Source: Boswellia sacra
Lineage: Eukaryota; Streptophyta; Magnoliopsida; Sapindales; Burseraceae
Assembly: GCA_013180625.2 (NCBI GenBank)
Contig: SNVD02011157.1
Location: 1-64,000 of the forward strand
Direction of reading: 5' to 3'
Length of the DNA stretch: 64,000 bases
The position numbers and the translations under genes are program-made. Below are positions 1 to 12,400 of the stretch, piece by piece. Below the pieces are notes generated by a model that worked only from the letters and a program-made list of their open reading frames with translations, ran no database searches and had not been told where the DNA came from. How positions within the stretch are numbered: the first letter of the stretch is position 1; each line of letters begins with the position of its first letter.

Positions 1-1684
1 AATAAAGCAAGACAAAAAACAGTAACCCTAAATATGAAAAAAAAGCCTTATAATCAACCTGTCCCTGACAACCTAGCCAGAGCTGGTTAAATTGCTCTGT
101 AAGTTCTTGCAGTTCTGCCTGTAATGACTAGTTATATTTTTTTAACAAAATTTTTAATGATATTTTATAAAAAATGGATAAAACTAAGGTGGTTATATGA
201 AATTTCAATAAAACTCAAAGCAAGTTTGCAGAATTGATCCTATCAAACCTCTTTCATTGATTCGTGTGCTTTCAAATTTGCACATCGTTTTACAGACAAT
301 TTGCACACTGATAAACAGAAAAGTGAAAATTAAAACTGAAAACTAAGCACTAATTTGGATATGCTTCATAATTTTGTAACGTCTTTCATTTCCACTTGGC
401 ATTTAAAATGTTCTAAAACATAGCAGCCCTTCTAGAAATTAAGGTAAACAGAGCACTTCCGCAATTTAAGCAGCATGAAATAATTTATTGGCTAATATAT
501 TTTGGCAGAGTTGGCAAAAATTGGAATAATGGTGGAGGTGACAGATGAGGTCTTCATGTCAGTAGTTGCTTATCAATAACAAAGTGATATGGTGGACTAA
601 GATGAAGGAGGAGATTTTAATGATCTGATAGGAGCGTGCTATGAAGTAAGGGAGGACATGGTAGTTAAAAGGATTAAGAAAAGAGGGCAAAAGGGTTATG
701 GTGAATGTACTACAACTAATGGATAGATTATGGTGAAGAGAACAAAGTCTCCAACTGAATAGCTGGTTAGCATAGGTCGGACCAGTCACATTATCCGCAG
801 AGTTTGTAAGTGTGGCCTTACACATTATGGGCGCGAATAAGGGATGCATAACTGGCATATTAATCTAATAACTTTGGAGCACACTAAATTATCATCTTTG
901 ATAACTGTTTCTCTTCCACAAACCAAGCCAAAGTTGAAACAGAATCCAACAGGCCATCAAACATCTAAAAATCCTTCTAAATAAACTCCCTCTCTTTCTC
1001 TTTTTGGCACTTGTGTATACGTGGGTGTGCCTCTATATACTTCTGTGTTTCCCTGGAAACACATTACAAGTTTCATTTTTTGTAAAATATGCATGTACAA
1101 TCTTTCACAGCTGACGAGTTCTGTTCTAGAAACCCTATCAACAAACTTATTTAACAAGGTTTTGCGATCATCTTTAGCCTCATAACAATATAAACCACAA
1201 CCAACAGCTTCAGGATTTTATTTTTAGCCACAAAAATCTTGGAAGCAAACAAAATGTTTATTCCCGTTTAATTTTAAAACTTGAAATTGAAAAAATAGAG
1301 TTGATTAGCAATGTTTTTTTGTTGGCTACTTAAGGTGGATTAATGTAAACAGCACTCTATTGGTTTACACTGACATATGAATCTTTCCAACTCCAAAACT
1401 AATTTAAGCAATTAAACTCTTATCATAATTAATCAAAAATTGGACAATGACAAGTTGAAGCCAGACAAAATTTACAAATAGGTATAAAGTTACATAGGAG
1501 TCAAAAAAAAAATCAGTAAGTCTTAAATGCATTAAATCTGATCACGTACAGGCTAGAATCCTGACAAAGAATAAAATAACCACAGTGAGGTAAATTGAAC
1601 CATGACATAGATAGAAATAAATAAACAAGTATAACAGTCTAATGTATTTTCTGTAACCATTAGAATTTGAAAAAATCAGCAAAC
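1..1684. other. Non-coding stretch downstream of the PBS1-like exon
   Basis: AT-rich DNA. The following kinase exons expected after a CAG|GTTTGC donor at 1685 are not found on the minus strand here. I see no other gene, so it is read as intron or transposon interior. Confidence 0.5.
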
Positions 1685-4110
1685 CTGATTGGTACTCTCC
1701 AATCGCCCTTTATATACTCGACCAAAACCTCCTTCGCCCACTAGGCAATCTGCCCTGAAATTCTTTGTTGCAGCTGCCAATTCCCGAAATGTGAATGTAT
1801 GTGCTGCAATATGATCTGATCCTCCATCCTTAGAGACCTCCTTTTTCACATCCAGAGTTGAATTTAACTTCAGTTTATCTGAAGTCACAAGAAAACAAAA
1901 GTTACGATTAATAACACCAGACTGATAAGCTAGAAGTGATCCATAGCAATATTGTGTCAGCAGAAGCAAAAGATGGACTTTAATTCATACACATTATAAT
2001 AGGAAAGGTACTATCTCATCATTAAAAGCTTAGAAGAAACAATTATCACAACAGACAAAAACAGCCGGGAAGTATTGCGTCTTGGATCCTTTTAATCACA
2101 CAAAACAAAATCCACATTTATTACTACAAATTGTTTCCATCAATACCATTCATTTCAAGACAAAGACTGCACAAAAGCAGTGTCTGAACTGGATAGAGTT
2201 CTAATATTTTTTGCAAGCTAAACTAACTTTTGCTTGCCAAAGTTCTCATTAATAACTGATATATATGAACTGTTGTGCAATGAATATCAATTTAACATGT
2301 TGTCAAAGTTTCTAAAGAAATGAAACTGAAAGCAGCTAAAAGAGTTTATCATGACAAACGTGCAAGTAGTCCATTCTTCTTTACCCCATAATTAACATAA
2401 TATAAACAAAATTGAGTAATAAATGATTCAAAGAATTGAAATTTTGAAAATTTTGCAAGTTATTAACTTAAATTGGACTAGAAGGAATTGGATAACTAAA
2501 AGAACAATTTGAAGCCAATTTCAAAACAGATAATCAAAGAAATGAAAGTCCAACACACCCATGATAAATCCTAATCCTAAGAAATTAAAATGCCACAAAA
2601 GTATTTATATTTTGGCTACACTTTGATTTGGAAACAAACCCACCAAGCTTAAACAAAGCATTAAATATTCATTTAAAAAAGAACAATATTCTCAAATCAT
2701 ATCCACAATATTAAAGCAGATCAAAACACTATTGCAACCCATATTTGGTTATAACTGAACACTTGCAACCCAAACTTGTGCCTTCCTCAGTTGCTCATTA
2801 TTGTTAATAATTGTTTCCTAAGCAAATCTATGCTGGAAAACAAGATTACTATTAAATAAAGCACCTCATACGCAATATGCAATGGAGTATATGATTAACT
2901 CCAAGAAAGAATGATGTTGCAAACAGAACGTAAACAACAGTCGTCCGGATTCCATATAGCAAATGGTGTCATTTTTGTATCAAATTATATACAATTGAAA
3001 GATGACAATTGACAATATTTTATAACCATTCTAGCATATGCACCAAAAAATTCAACAATGATCTACAAGTACTTAAGAATGCCAATTCACACACCTGTTC
3101 CTACAATTCCATAAGCTGTCTGCCTTTTCCTTGAAAATGTATGCTCTTGAAGATCATGTATCTGTCTTATGTGTTGGGCTCTTTCAGCTTCAGAATGATC
3201 ACGCTCTATTCTGCAAAGGAACAAGTCCATCCAAATTTTTTGAAATGTCCATACCTTGAGCACCCACTCTAGTCTACAAAAAACACCCATAAATGGATAG
3301 AGCAAATGATTCAAGAAACAGCCTTTCAGACTGAGATATTAAATAATGAAAATATTCCTTATTTAAGATGCCACTGCCTGTGCCAACTATGACTCAGATT
3401 AAGACAAAAGTTATACTAGCAAAACAAGCTCAAAACACACAGACCCAAAACGAAAATGAAAACGTCAACCTAGTCACACTCAAACAAAGTTGTCAACTTG
3501 ATATGTTAGCTTCGTTAAAAACTTTGAGAAGTGGGAAATGAAAACAGCAAAATTACACAGAATATATATTAGCTGAAAATACATGAAAACAGAGGAAACA
3601 TAGATGAAACAAAAACGTGTACCTTTGAAAATACGAAGATATCATAATAGATAATGGGGGGAAAGAGAGACATATAGAAGAAGACAAGTAGAGCAAAAGC
3701 AAATGAAATGAAATGAAACAATAACTCAGCAAACGGCTAAGGCAGAGTGGATGAAGATTTCAACGTAAAAACTTAAAAAGAAAAATAAAGAAAAAATTTA
3801 GACATCCAACAGCTTCCTCTTTGAAACGGGCCAACTTTAAATCAAAATCAAAGCACCAAAGATAAACATCACCCAATCAAAGCACCAAAGATAAACATCG
3901 AAGAACGTTTGGAGCTAGTAAACAACAGATGAAATGATAGAGGAATACCTGCAAGCTGTTGGCCTAGATGCAGAAGAAGAGTCTGAAGCCGACGAAGGAG
4001 CAGTGGACAGAGCAGTTACGGATCGTAAACTTGCTACAGACACCTCAGGGAATGGTAAGTTACCAAGCGATTTCCCAAAATAAGCTACGGATTCAATGAG
4101 TCCAGGGATT
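1685..4110 (-). pseudogene. Chimeric exon series: Ser-rich/coiled-coil exons joined to a PBS1-like kinase P-loop exon
   Basis: Three exon-like blocks read in order on the minus strand. Exon 1 (about 4110-3949) is Ser/Ala-rich and ends at a CAG|GTATT donor. Exon 2 (3210-3095) follows a TTTGCAG acceptor, encodes a charged coiled-coil-like run (IERDHSEAERAQHIRQIHDL) and ends CAG|GTGTG. Exon 3 (1878-1685) follows CTTCAG and carries [13 protein letters not shown] and the glycine loop [13 protein letters not shown] typical of receptor-like cytoplasmic kinases of the PBS1/PBL group (subfamily VII). Phases match at both junctions (AG+A, then G+AT), so the blocks splice into one open frame. No in-frame ATG is seen upstream: the nearest one (near 4136) is shifted by one base. 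Exon 2 appears frameshifted in its last third compared with a regular coiled coil. The rest of the kinase (catalytic loop, DFG) is absent; it may lie left of the window or never have been captured. The parent of exons 1-2 was not identified. Probably a captured, fused pseudogene. Confidence 0.65.
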
Positions 4111-4426
4111 TTGGAATGGTTGAGTTAGGGATTCCATGAGAATAGGGCTTTTGGAGTGGAGAGATTTGGGATTTCAGAAGGTAAGAAATTAGGGATTCAA
4201 GGGCATATGAAAAAAGGGGCGGGATTTCTAATTAGGGCTGCAAAAAGGAGAGCAGGGAAAAGTTTGCTTGTTTATATAGGAATGGCACATGTGTAATTTT
4301 CAGGATATTGTGAAGGGACGTGTATTGAAAGAAGCGTGTTTTGACTTTTATATAAGTGACTGTTTTCCAAAAACCGGCAATTAATCAAAGTGTAAAGTGA
4401 CATGTATCTTAATAATTCTTGTAGTG

Positions 4427-6190
4427 AATATCTAACCTTTGAATGAGGTTAAGTTTCTCAATCTAGTTTATTCAGATAAATATAACCAGTTTTCTAGACT
4501 GCCATTTGGCATGAAGTTGAAAACTAGAGTTTTAAAATCATTGCCCACAGAGTCCACAGTTGAGCAAGAGGTTATGATCTTGAGAAGATTTCGAAGTCAA
4601 ACTTTCCTTAAAGCCTTGCACTCAGCCAAGAAACTCTTTAAAGCCCCATGGTTGTGGAGGTTTAGCCCCTTAACTGCAACAGGTTTTTCAAGCTGCTGAA
4701 GGGATCCTTTATATACAAATCCGAAACTTCCTACGTCAATCAAGTTCGATGATGCAAAGCCATTGGTGGCTTCAAGAAGCTCGTTGTATGAAATCCGCAA
4801 ATAACTGCCCAATTTGGTTGCAGCATCAAGGTCCTCTCCACGTTTTTGTCTCCAACAAAGAATAACAAGAACAGCTATTGAAGTAGAAGAAAGGAGAATA
4901 CAAATGGTTATGGCAATAATGTCCTTGTTGGAGAGAGAGTTTCTCTTCTTTCTTGGTTGCGGATTGGGGCATGAAGGAAGCCGTATTTCAGGAATTCCTC
5001 CACAAAGCTTAATGTTCTTTATGATAGAAATGCACTAACATTCCTGAAAACCCCTCTTATTGGGACATTACCTTCAAAGTGGTTAATAGACAGATTCAAA
5101 GTTGTTAAGAAAGAAAAATTTTGTAAATATTAGGGAATTTTTCCAGATAAATTATTTCAAGAAAGATCTGGGATTTCAAGACCTTTGATAGAGCTAAACC
5201 CTAAAGGAATACTACCTTGAAAGAAATTCCTCCCTAAGTCAAAGGTGACAAATGCAGAACACTAACCAAGCGTCTCAAGAATTTCACCAGAAAAATTGTT
5301 TCCTTTAACAACTAGTTCTACAAGATTCTTCAAATTACCGAAATCTGATGGGAAGGGACCATTCAAGAAGTTGGAAGACATGTTAACGTGTATCAAGCTC
5401 TCCAGAAAAACCAAATAGTTGATCTGGTACACAGCCGCCAAGGTAATTTTTGCCCAGGTACAACATTTGGAGATTTCTGCAATTTCTCATGGTTAGGGGG
5501 ATGCTTGCTTCAAAACTGTTAGTGTGTAAAGAAAGATCAAATAATCGATTGAGATTGCCAATGGAGGATGGAATATTACTAGATAAATTGTTTCTAGAAA
5601 GATCCAATATTGCAAGGTTTTGGAGCTTCACAATAGAAGAACGGTTACAAGGTTCCCAATTCCTCCTGGAATATTTTCAGAAATCTGATTCTCTCCTACG
5701 TAAAACAGACTCAGCTGAATTGATAAATTGCCTACGGAGTGTGGCAACTCCCCGCCAAACCTGTTGCCGTCCATATTCTATAATTTCAAGCGGCTGCAGT
5801 GGGTTAAAGAAGAAAGGAATTTTAAGCCGTCAGCTCTCCCACTTCCAAAACTGTTCGAGCAAATAATTAAAAGCTCAAGATTCTTCAATTTTCCCCATGT
5901 GTTTGGAACCGACCCTTCTAAAAAATTACCGCTTAGATCAATTGACTGGAGGTTTGAAATATTGAATATTGAAGTTGGAATTTGTTCAGATAACGAAGAT
6001 TTGGAAGTGCAAAGTCAATGCTGGGCATAAGGCACCCGAGAATCTGTTACCAAGTACACTGAGAACTTCCAATAATGAAAGGTTGTAAAGTGGTGTAATC
6101 ATGCCAGAAAGATTATTTACAGGCAGGGAAAGAAATTTCAAGCTTAACATTCTACCCATAACACGAGGAATACTTCCCTCCAAATGATTA
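4427..6190 (-). pseudogene. LRR receptor-like kinase remnant (EFR/XA21-like, subfamily XII)
   Basis: Decayed cell-surface receptor kinase read on the minus strand. From 6183 down to about 5040 there are leucine-rich repeats of the LxxLxLxxNxLSGxIP type (for example LAILDLSRNNLSS near 5600). From about 4960 to 4860 there is a hydrophobic membrane segment (IIAITICILLSSTSIAVLVI), followed by a basic stop-transfer stretch. The N-lobe of a kinase follows (ISYNELLEATNGF, then VGSFGFVYKG, then VAVKGLNLHNHGALKSF). The frame is broken several times, for example a stop right after CKALRKV near 4597, with homology resuming in another frame up to FMPNGSLE near 4470. The 5' part (signal peptide, LRR cap, first repeats) is cut off by the LTR at 6191; the rest of the kinase is cut by the CACTA terminus at 4426. 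In life such receptors sense ligands at the plasma membrane and signal in immunity. This copy is dead. Confidence 0.85.
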
Positions 6191-6572
6191 TGTTATGGCC
6201 ATAACAAATTTGGGCTTTAATTACACCCAACTCAGTAAGCCCATTACTGGAGCCCATTATTTAGGCCTATTATCTGGGTCTCACAATGACTCCTCCTAAT
6301 GTCTATATAAACCCTCCAGATTTTTACTCAAGGTATGCATACTTTTCTGAACTCATTCTCTCTCTAAATTTCCTCTGCTTTTGAGAGCTTCTCTCTCTAG
6401 GAAATTCTCCCAGAAAATTCTAGAGTGCCGGAAACTGACTTGAGCGTCGGAGGGTTTTCGCCGGCACCACCGCCGGCACCCCTGACTATTTTTCTTTGCT
6501 CGCAGGATCGGACCCGATGTACAACTCGAACTCCGACCCGCTTCCCGGCCGTCTGGAAATCGTGCATCAACA
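6191..6572 (+). repeat. 5' LTR of a Ty3-type retrotransposon
   Basis: Begins TGTTATGGCC and ends CATCAACA, so it has the TGTT...AACA inverted ends of an LTR. A TATA box (CTATATAAACCC, about 6303-6314) lies in the middle. Two bases after the LTR comes TGGCGCCGTCTGTGGG (6575-6590), a primer-binding site whose first nine bases fit the common plant Ty3 type complementary to tRNA-Asp. It interrupts the LRR-kinase remnant. The matching 3' LTR is not in the window. Confidence 0.75.
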
Positions 6573-6647
6573 GTTGGCGCCGTCTGTGGGAACGACAATC
6601 TAAGCCTCTTTAGTTGTTGCTCCCATCCGAACATAATCAAACACATC

Positions 6648-7624
6648 ATGAGTCATGCATCCCAACACTCAACCTCCCAAGAGGTTGACGAAGAAATCGA
6701 AGTAGAAGCCCCTCCCCGACGTCGAGGGGTAGTTGATACTGGGAGAGCTTTAGTAATATCCTCTAGGATGGCACTTAATCCCAAGCAACCCCGACTTCTA
6801 CCTAGGAGATCAAAGAAAGGCAAGACGAGTCGATTGACTACTATGGAGCATACCATGCAGAATTTTGGTGAGCAAATGAACCGCATGGTGACAATATTCA
6901 ATCAAGCTTTTGGACAGAGTACTCAACAGGCTGGAAATGCTGCTGGAAACACCCCAAGGAATGCTATGATGGCAGCTAATATCCCAACTGATGTCGGTGG
7001 ATATACTAACCTGGTCGCCCAGACCACTGGATTACCTCTCCAGCAGGTCATTCAACCAAATCTTTCCTATCCTATTGTTCAGGGAGGAGATGGTCGCCCA
7101 AAGATCCCTCCTCCTCCACTCATCATATCTAAACAACAATTACCAGCAGTAGACCTTCGACACTCTCTAAATAAGAAGCGTCATACAAGCGTCGAGCAAG
7201 GACCAAGGGGAAGTAATATTGATCAGCCAGCCTATTCTTATCATGGTCCTTACGCTCCAGGGGGTAATCATCAGTAAAAAAGAAATCCCCCCAACTCACC
7301 ACCTAGAGTTAAGAATCATCGCCCAGATGTTGTCCCAATGGATGTCTCAGGGGAGGAAACATCAGATAATCATTATGCGGAGTTCAAGCGAGAAATGGAT
7401 GAAAAAATTCATAAACTGGAGAAGTTGATTAAGCGTTCAGGAGGAGAAGAGGATGGTTGTCCACAATGGGAGTCACCTTTTGCTGAAGATATCCTTAGGG
7501 AAAGATACCCGTACGGATTTCGGATGCCGCAACTTGAGCTCTACCAAGGGACGACGGACCCCCGAGAGCATTTAAACTCTTTCATTTCTCATATGGAGAT
7601 ACAAGGGGTCTCAGGAGCAATAAT
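6648..7624 (+). pseudogene. Ty3-type retrotransposon gag, truncated
   Basis: An open frame from the ATG at 6648 to 7277, then a second frame from about 7338 to 7624. The second part contains the gag motif FRMPQLELYQGTTDPREHLN, characteristic of the capsid region of plant Ty3 elements, preceded by a charged stretch. The first part is Gln/Pro-rich and basic, as is usual for the N-terminus. A stop and frame change near 7277 shows it is broken. The frame ends where a Copia LTR (TGTTAG) starts at 7625. No protease, RT or integrase of this element is seen. Tat/Retand-like placement is a guess. Confidence 0.75.
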
Positions 7625-8635
7625 TGTTAGCCCTAAGGCTACATGATAATTTTGATGATAACAATACACATTGATTAATTGAGATTTACTAACATGTTTA
7701 TTTATGTGCAAGAGTAAGATCATTGAAATAATTTTAAAATCAAGAAGAGGCTTATTAAAATGAAGTGTTGAAGCTAAGGAGAAGACTACATGTTAAAGGC
7801 ACCAAAGTTTAAGAACAAGGATTGACTCAAGGAATGTGACACATGAGCAATGTTCAATCAATTGGTCATATATATCTCTACAAATATCCAAATGACGTGA
7901 TTCTTGAGCCTTTGGAAAGCTTACTCAATTTATAACATTTCATATGTTTTAATGAAATTCAAATTTCAAGTGCAAGGTTGTCCAAATCATCATGCAAGTT
8001 GGAAGACAAATGGAAGCAGCTGACATGAGCACCGAATACTCCTTTGGACATATCTTGAGCTAGAAAAATCAAAATGACTTGATTCTTACGGCATTGGAAA
8101 GATGACTTAATGAAGAACATTTCATATGTTTTGAAGAAATTCAAATTTCAAATGGAAGGCTGACATAATTGACATGCAATTCGGTGGACTGACACAGAGA
8201 AGAAAAATCAACTCACATGAGCACCGAATGGTGTTTTGGCCATATCTTAAGATAGAGATATCCAAATGCTTTGATTCTTAATGTTTTGGAAAGCTTATTC
8301 AAATATGAAGATCTTTTATGTTTTGAAGAAATTCAAATTTCAAACGGAAGGCTGACAGAATTATCATTCAAGTTTGGTGGACTGACACATGGAAGAAAAA
8401 TCAAGTCACATGAGCACCGAATGGTGTTTTGGCCATATCTTAAGCTACAGATATCCAAATGACTTGGTTCTTGATGCGTTGGAAAGCTTATTCAAATGTG
8501 CAGATCTTTTATGTTTTACAGATTTTCAAATTTCAAACGGAACATTGACAAAAATGGCAGACAAGATTACGGTTTTTATGGTGGGCAGAAAATTTGGAGA
8601 TGGTGTCTTCACTTGATTAAGTTCATCTCATTTGC

Positions 8636-8644
8636 CTATAAAAG
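8636..8644 (+). promoter_or_regulatory. TATA box in LTR 1
   Basis: CTATAAAAG in a conserved context (CATTTGCCTATAAAAGGAGC), at the equivalent position in all three LTRs. It is likely to set the start of the retrotransposon transcript about 30 bases downstream. Confidence 0.7.
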
Positions 8645-8849
8645 GAGCCATTCTCCCATGCATTCAAGAAGGGCAAGAGAAGCATTTTATCAAGCAAAAA
8701 GCAAGAGAAATATCAAGTCTAGAGAGCTTTTATATTATTTATCTACTCTTTGAAGAGAGTTATACTTTTGTTGTAAAAATTATCTTTGTTCTTGTATTGT
8801 GGTGAGAGTGAGATATTATTGTAAAGGATAATAGTTATCCTTGAGAGAA

Positions 8850-9110
8850 CTCTTGTTGTGTGTTATCAAGAGTTGAGGAAAGTTGCCTTGATGAGGTTGT
8901 TCATCAAGAAGAACTCTTGGTGTGGTGTTATCAAGGGTTGAAGGAAGTTGCCTTGGTGAGGTTGTTCATCAAGAAGAACTCTTGGTGTGGTGTTATCAAG
9001 AGTTGAAGGAAGTTGCCTTGGTGAGGTTGTTCATCAAGAAGAACTCTTGGTGTGGTGTTATCAAGAGTTGGAAGAAAAAGTCTTGGTGAGGTTGTTCATC
9101 AAGCAAGTTG
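8850..9110 (+). repeat. Minisatellite in LTR 1, about 3 units plus a partial
   Basis: Unit of about 63-67 bp containing TTCATCAAGAAGAACTCTTG and TTATCAAGAGTTGAAGGAAG. Three GAAGAACTC units, then a variant unit with TCATCAAGCAAG. It lies in the transcribed part of the LTR, downstream of the TATA box. Confidence 0.85.
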
Positions 9111-9434
9111 TAAAGATTTCTACAACTTAGTGGAAAGCTTAGCTCGTGGAGCTAGGAGCCCGTGGACGTAGGCAAGGTTTGCCGAACCACGTAAATTGAG
9201 TTTGCACTCTCTCTATCCCTTTCCTCTTTACATTTACTTGCACTTGTGATTGTTCATTATTATTATTCTTTTGATTGCATCTTTGATAAATTCTAATTTC
9301 ATCTTCTTCACCTTCATTCTCAAAGAAAGAGTTATACTAATTTTGATCTTTCAAGAAAAGTTTTCTAAATCCGTTTTGATAAATAAAAACCCAATTCACC
9401 CCCCCTCTTGGGTTGCCATACCTGGGTCAACAAG

Positions 9435-9446
9435 TGGTATCAGAGC
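9435..9446 (+). other. Primer-binding site of internal region 1
   Basis: TGGTATCAGAGC, complementary to the 3' end of initiator tRNA-Met, two bases after the LTR end. This is the standard Copia minus-strand primer site. Confidence 0.9.
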
Positions 9447-9488
9447 AAGGTTGCTCATTTTTTTTTAAATCTTAACCGATTTTGAGCT

Positions 9489-12400
9489 ATGGCAACTTTT
9501 AATTCAACTTCATATGTTGAGGGACTTTCTATCTCTAGACCTCCATTTTTTAATGGAAGTGATTACTCTTATTGGAAAACTAGAATGAGTATTTTCTTGA
9601 AATCTTTTGATTATGATTTGTGGTCTATTGTTTTGGAAGGACCTTTTGTTCCTACCAAAATTGAAAATGGGGAATGCATGCTTAAAAAACCTAAAGAGTT
9701 TAGTGAAGATGATAAAAAGAAATTGAGTTTGAATGCTAAAGCTATGAATGTGTTATATTGTGCTCTAGATAGAAATGAGTTTAATAGAATATCTACTTGT
9801 TCTACGGCACAAGAAATATGGCACACACTTGAAGTAACTCATGAAGGAACTAGTCAAGTTAAAGAATCTAAAATTAGTATGCTAGTTCATAGTTATGAGC
9901 TTTTAAGATGAAATCGAATGAATCAATTTCTGAAATGTTTACTAGATTTACGGATATTATTAATAGTTTGAAATCTCTTGGTAAATCTTATTCTAATGTT
10001 GAAATGGTGAGAAAGATTCTTAGGTGTCTACCAAATCTTGGGAGCCAAAGGTGACGGCAATTCAAGAAGCAAAGGACCTCACCAAACTACCACTAAAGAA
10101 CTTATGGGCTCTCTCATGACTCATGAAATCATCTTGAAGGAGAATGAAGAAGAAGATTGCAAAGTGGCAAACATGTGCTTCATGGCTTTAAGAGAAAATG
10201 AGATAAGTATTCTAAACCATGATCGTAAGCATTCATATGATGAATTACTTGAAGCATTTCAAAATTTACATGTGCAAGTTGATAAACAAAATTCAAAAAT
10301 CAATGCTTTCAAAAAGAAGTCAAAAATCATGTTATCTCAATTAGAAGAGTTGGTGGAAATAAATGAAGCTTTAGAAAATGAAAATGAAATTTTAAAGCAA
10401 AAAGATTTGAAAGTTTGGAAAGTCAAATACATTTTTTAAAAACTGAAAATGAGATTTTAAAACAAAAGGATTTTGATAAATTAGAGAAAGAAAATGTTAT
10501 TTTGAAAAAGGAAAATAATGGCTTAAGAAATATTGTTGATAGTTTTACAAAAGCACAAAAAATTTGAATTCTATGTTACAAAACCAAAGGTATGTTTTTG
10601 ATAAAAGAGGGTTAGGATATAAAAGTCATAAAAATCAAAAGTATTTTAAAAACTATTTTGTTCATGCATCTTCTAGGAACAATCCTAATCATTCATGTAC
10701 TTATTGTGGAAGAAAAGGACACAAAGTACATTCTTGCTATATTAAGAGAAATCCTAATTTGAAATAAATATGGGTTACAAAAAGTATCATAACTAACCCC
10801 CAAGGACCCAATAACATTTGGGTACCAAAAAGTCGCTCTTTTAATGTTGATTGTAGAAACAAAGGAGTGGCAAACACAAGTGGTACTTAGATAGTGGATG
10901 CTCAAGACATATGACCGGAGATGCCTCCAAATTTTCAAGATTAATCATGAAGAAAGGAGGATATGTGACCTTCGGTGATAATGTCAAAGGAAGGGTAATC
11001 GGACATGGTGATATTGGTAACCCTTCACCTATTATTAAAGATGTTTTGCTTGTTTATGATTTAAAACATGATTTGATTAGCATTAGTCAATTGTGTGATA
11101 AGGGATATTTTATTACTTTTGAGCCTAATAGATGTGTGATTAAGGATGTTAGTAACAATAAGACATTATTTGTTGGTAATAGATGTGGTAATATTTATAC
11201 AATTGATATTGATGTTAATGATCATGTAAAAAATTGTTTCATTGTTAATGATGATGCTTGGTTATGGCATAGAAGGTTAGGTCATGCTAGCATGGACACA
11301 AATTCAAAAATTACTAAAAATGATTTAGTTGATGGTCTTCCAAAAATAAAATTTGAAAAGGATAAGATTTGTGATGCTTGTCAATTTTGAAAACAAGTGA
11401 GAACTTCTTTTAAACAAAAGAAATTTATTTCAACAAATAAACCTCTACAATTACTTCATTTGGATTTATTTGGACCATCAAGAACTCAAAGCCTTGGTGG
11501 AAAGTATTATGTTTGTTATTGTGGATGATTATTCAAGATTCACTTGGGTGTTATTCTTGAAAACTAAAAATGAGGCCATACAAGCTTTTTCAAAATTTGT
11601 AAAAAGAGTCCAAAATCAAAAAGTGTATTCTATTGTGTCCATTAGGAGTGATCATGGTGGTGAAGTAGACAATGTTGCATTTGAAAATCTTTGTGATGAA
11701 AATGGTTTGAGCATAATTTTTCCTCACCTAGAACTCCACAACAAAATGGTATTGTTGAAAGGAAAAATAAGACTATCCAAGAAATGGCTAGGACCATGTT
11801 ACTTGAAAATAATTTACCAAAATATTTTTGGGCCGAAGCCGTTAATATCGCATGCTTTATAATCAATAGAGTCCATATTAGAGCTTTAATAAAGAAAACT
11901 CCTTATGAACGTTGGAAAGGAAGAAAACCCAACATTGGATTTCTTAAAGTTTTTGGATGTAAATGTTTTATTTTAAACAACAAGGATAACCTTGGAAAAA
12001 TTGATGCAAAGGCCGATGTTGGAATTTTTGTTGGCTACTCCAACCATAGTAAAGCATATAGAGTGATTTTTTTAACATAACGACTCTTGCTATTGAAGAT
12101 TCTATGCATGTTGAATTTGATGAAACTAATGTGATTTCTTCAAAGAATTTAGATGATGATATTGTTGAGGTAAAAAGGCAAATCAAGGAATCAAGGTTTG
12201 ATGAAAAGAGCCAAAATGAATTACAACTTCAACAAGAAAAGCTTGAGGAAGTAAATGATTCTTCCCAAAAATTACCAAAGGAATGGAGGTACGCAAAAGC
12301 TCACTCTAAAGATCTCATTATTGGTGAACCATCACAAGGTATGAGAACTAGATCTTCTTTTGGGAACTTTTGTAATCATTTTGCATTTGTCTCTCAATTT

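Larger units (their letters stand above)
1..4426. mobile_element. CACTA-type transposon, one end only (Pack-CACTA)
   Basis: Read on the minus strand, the sequence from 4426 begins CACTACAAGAATTATTAAG, the conserved terminus of plant CACTA (En/Spm) elements. The break is exact: LRR-kinase homology on the minus strand runs up to 4427 and stops where CACTAC begins. The other end lies left of the window, so the target duplication cannot be tested; the flanking triplet here is AAT on the plus strand. The body holds a chimeric host-derived exon series and no recognisable transposase. I see no strong subterminal repeats at this end, which lowers certainty. Confidence 0.6.
7625..9432 (+). repeat. Copia LTR 1
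   Basis: Starts TGTTAGCCCTAAGGCTACAT and ends CCTGGGTCAACA. The 5' half (about 7868-8560) is built of roughly four degenerate direct repeats spaced about 180-193 bp apart, anchored on CATATCTT at 8049, 8241 and 8434. A TATA box follows, then a 60-70-bp minisatellite. Short ORFs inside it are by-products of these repeats, not genes. Confidence 0.9.

Noticed and set aside
957..1157. Minus-strand ORF where the next PBS1-like kinase exon might lie
   Set aside because: Its translation has none of the kinase motifs expected after the glycine loop (VAVKQL, HRNLV-type).
4439..5866. Plus-strand ORFs across the LRR-kinase remnant
   Set aside because: They are the complement of clear LRR and kinase sequence on the minus strand.
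8271..8753. Overlapping small ORFs in the Copia LTRs (also at 13712-14065 and 18562-19194)
   Set aside because: They fall in the tandem repeats of the LTR, occur in all frames and have no known motif.
8850..9110. Regular 60-70-bp repeats that could suggest a CRISPR-like array
   Set aside because: There are no unique spacers; units are contiguous minisatellite copies inside a plant LTR.
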